From the NCBI GenBank assembly GCA_938049325.1, contig CALICC010000266.1:1-5081 (forward strand): 5,081 bases of DNA. Reading direction: 5' to 3'. The position numbers and the translations under genes were made by a program. Each line of letters starts with the position of its first letter. The stretch's first letter is position 1. This DNA comes from an uncultured Ilumatobacter sp. GTDB lineage: Bacteria > Actinomycetota > Acidimicrobiia > Acidimicrobiales > Ilumatobacteraceae. Below are positions 3,993 to 5,081 of the stretch, piece after piece. The notes under the pieces are model-generated. The model ran no database searches and was not told the origin of the DNA. It worked only from the letters and a program-made list of their open reading frames with translations.

Positions 3993-5081
3993 TCAGTATC
4001 GCTCGTGTGACCCCGCACGCACCGGGAGCACGATCGGTCCGCGCAGGATCATGTGTTCCTTCCACACGATCGCGTCGGGATCGATCGTGAAGTCACCGAG
4101 CCGGTCGAGGAGGTGACGGAGCCCCGTTCGCAATTCCATGCGCGCGAGCGCCGCGCCCAGGCAGTGATGGATTCCGTGACCGAACGAGATTGGTCGAGGG
4201 CTCTCGCGGTCGACGCGCAACGTGTCGGGGTCGTCGTGCTGGCGCGGGTCGCGGTTCGCCGCCCCGAGCAAGACCACGATGTTCTGGCCGGCCTTGATCG
4301 TCTGGTCGCCGACCTCGAAGTCGTCGGTTGCGGTGCGCGGGTCCATCTGCAGCGCGGTGTCGAAGCGCAGGAACTCTTCGACGGCGTTCGGCCACAGCTC
4401 GGGCCGCTCGCGCAAGAGTGCTCGTTGCTCCGGTGCCTCTGCAAGCGCGATCAACGCGGTGCCGAGCTGGCCACTCGTGGTTTCGTGGCCCGCGAACATC
4501 AAGAACATCGCGACCGCGATCACCTCGAACCTGTCGAGTCGATCATCGTCGGCTTCGGCAGCCACCAGCGCCGAGAGCAAGTCGTCGGTCGGTGTTCGCT
4601 GGCGTTGATCGATCAGCTCGTCGAAGTACATGATGGCCTCGCGCAGTAGGTGGTCCATCGCTCGAGGTTCGAAGTCGGGGAACGGATTCAACAGCACGGT
4701 GAGGGCGTCGGACAGTCGCTTCGTCCAATCCCACCGCTCGCGCGGAATCCCGATCATCTCGGAGATGACCTCGATGGGAAACGGCGCGTTGAAGGTGGCG
4801 AACAGATCGACGTCGTCAGACGTGTCGAGCTGGCTGACGAGCTGCGCCGCGAGTCGATCGGTCACGTCTTCGAGCCGGCTGATCTGCTTGGGCGTGAACG
4901 CCGCGCTCACGAGTCGGCGTAGTCGAGTGTGTTGGGGCGGATCGGTGAAGAGCAGAAAATGCCGGACCAGGTCGAGGCTCGGCTCGCTCATCTTCGTGTG
5001 CGGGTGGCAGTTGAGGACGAGCTCGGTTTGCGAGGCGACGCTGACGTGTGGTGACGACAGCACTTGGCGCGCTTCGTCGTA
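3993..5081 (-). CDS. Cytochrome P450, 5' end outside window
   Basis: The frame is open from the right edge to the TGA at 3995-3993, giving 362 visible residues beginning YDEARQVLSSPHVS. That is a usual P450 B-helix region, so roughly 50 N-terminal residues are missing. A GTG at 5063 codes an internal Val and is not the start. Signatures in order: DPPQHTRLRRLVSAAFTP (about 47-64), the C-helix H-x-x-x-R segment; I-helix FAGHETTSG (196-204) with acid-Thr pair; K-helix ExxR at EFLR (236-239); and heme loop FGHGIHHCLGAALA (300-313) with C307 as heme ligand. It is a soluble bacterial monooxygenase needing separate ferredoxin and reductase partners, none of which is in the window. All key residues are present. 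Substrate and CYP family cannot be assigned from this. The stop lies 4 bp before tadA, so the two may be co-transcribed, though their roles look unrelated. Confidence 0.96.
   Translation of the reverse strand, partial: YDEARQVLSSPHVSVASQTELVLNCHPHTKMSEPSLDLVRHFLLFTDPPQHTRLRRLVSAAFTPKQISRLEDVTDRLAAQLVSQLDTSDDVDLFATFNAPFPIEVISEMIGIPRERWDWTKRLSDALTVLLNPFPDFEPRAMDHLLREAIMYFDELIDQRQRTPTDDLLSALVAAEADDDRLDRFEVIAVAMFLMFAGHETTSGQLGTALIALAEAPEQRALLRERPELWPNAVEEFLRFDTALQMDPRTATDDFEVGDQTIKAGQNIVVLLGAANRDPRQHDDPDTLRVDRESPRPISFGHGIHHCLGAALARMELRTGLRHLLDRLGDFTIDPDAIVWKEHMILRGPIVLPVRAGSHERY

Noticed and set aside
5061..5063. GTG at 5063 as the P450 start
   Set aside because: The frame stays open and P450-like (YDEARQV) to the window edge, and the protein would lack its usual N-terminal region.

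Overview
The window reads as high-GC bacterial chromosome. Dense genes, GTG starts, a TAP-type alpha/beta hydrolase, a soluble P450 and a CvnD-like GTPase with a Roadblock partner all suggest an actinomycete. An Acidimicrobiia (Ilumatobacter-like) source would fit, but that is inference from style and gene families. No marker in the window settles it, and I see no mobile element, integrase or CRISPR array.

Layout: (1) Positions 1-492, plus strand: the 3' end of a TAP-like alpha/beta hydrolase gene that begins outside the window. (2) 513-653: a strong GC hairpin, then a minus-strand tRNA-Ser(CGA) with encoded CCA. The hairpin is best read as the tRNA terminator. (3) 654-820: a 167-bp divergent intergenic region that should hold the promoters of the tRNA (minus) and of the next operon (plus). 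(4) 821-3526, plus strand: a tight three-gene operon encoding a Roadblock/LC7 protein, a CvnD/MglA-like small GTPase and a 515-residue DUF4388-like protein with a long Pro/Ala/acidic tail. (5) 3530-5081, minus strand: tadA, with a cytochrome P450 gene just upstream of it that runs off the right edge. The two strands converge with only 3 bp between stop codons.

The operon is the most interesting part. Roadblock proteins partner small Ras-like GTPases in MglB/MglA polarity systems and in actinobacterial conservons (CvnB/CvnD). Here the GTPase and its presumed regulator are translationally linked to a DUF4388-like protein. The conservon sensor kinase (CvnA) and DUF742 protein (CvnC) are absent from the window. 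The third protein looks like a candidate effector or scaffold: a folded N-terminal domain, a disordered acidic linker carrying two similar E-[VF]-[RH]-I-x-W elements, and a basic amphipathic C-terminus that could touch membrane. The families are recognised with good confidence; that they form one working switch is inference.

The flanking genes are ordinary: tadA makes inosine-34 in tRNA, the P450 is a canonical soluble bacterial type, and the hydrolase fragment carries the catalytic Asp and His of its family.
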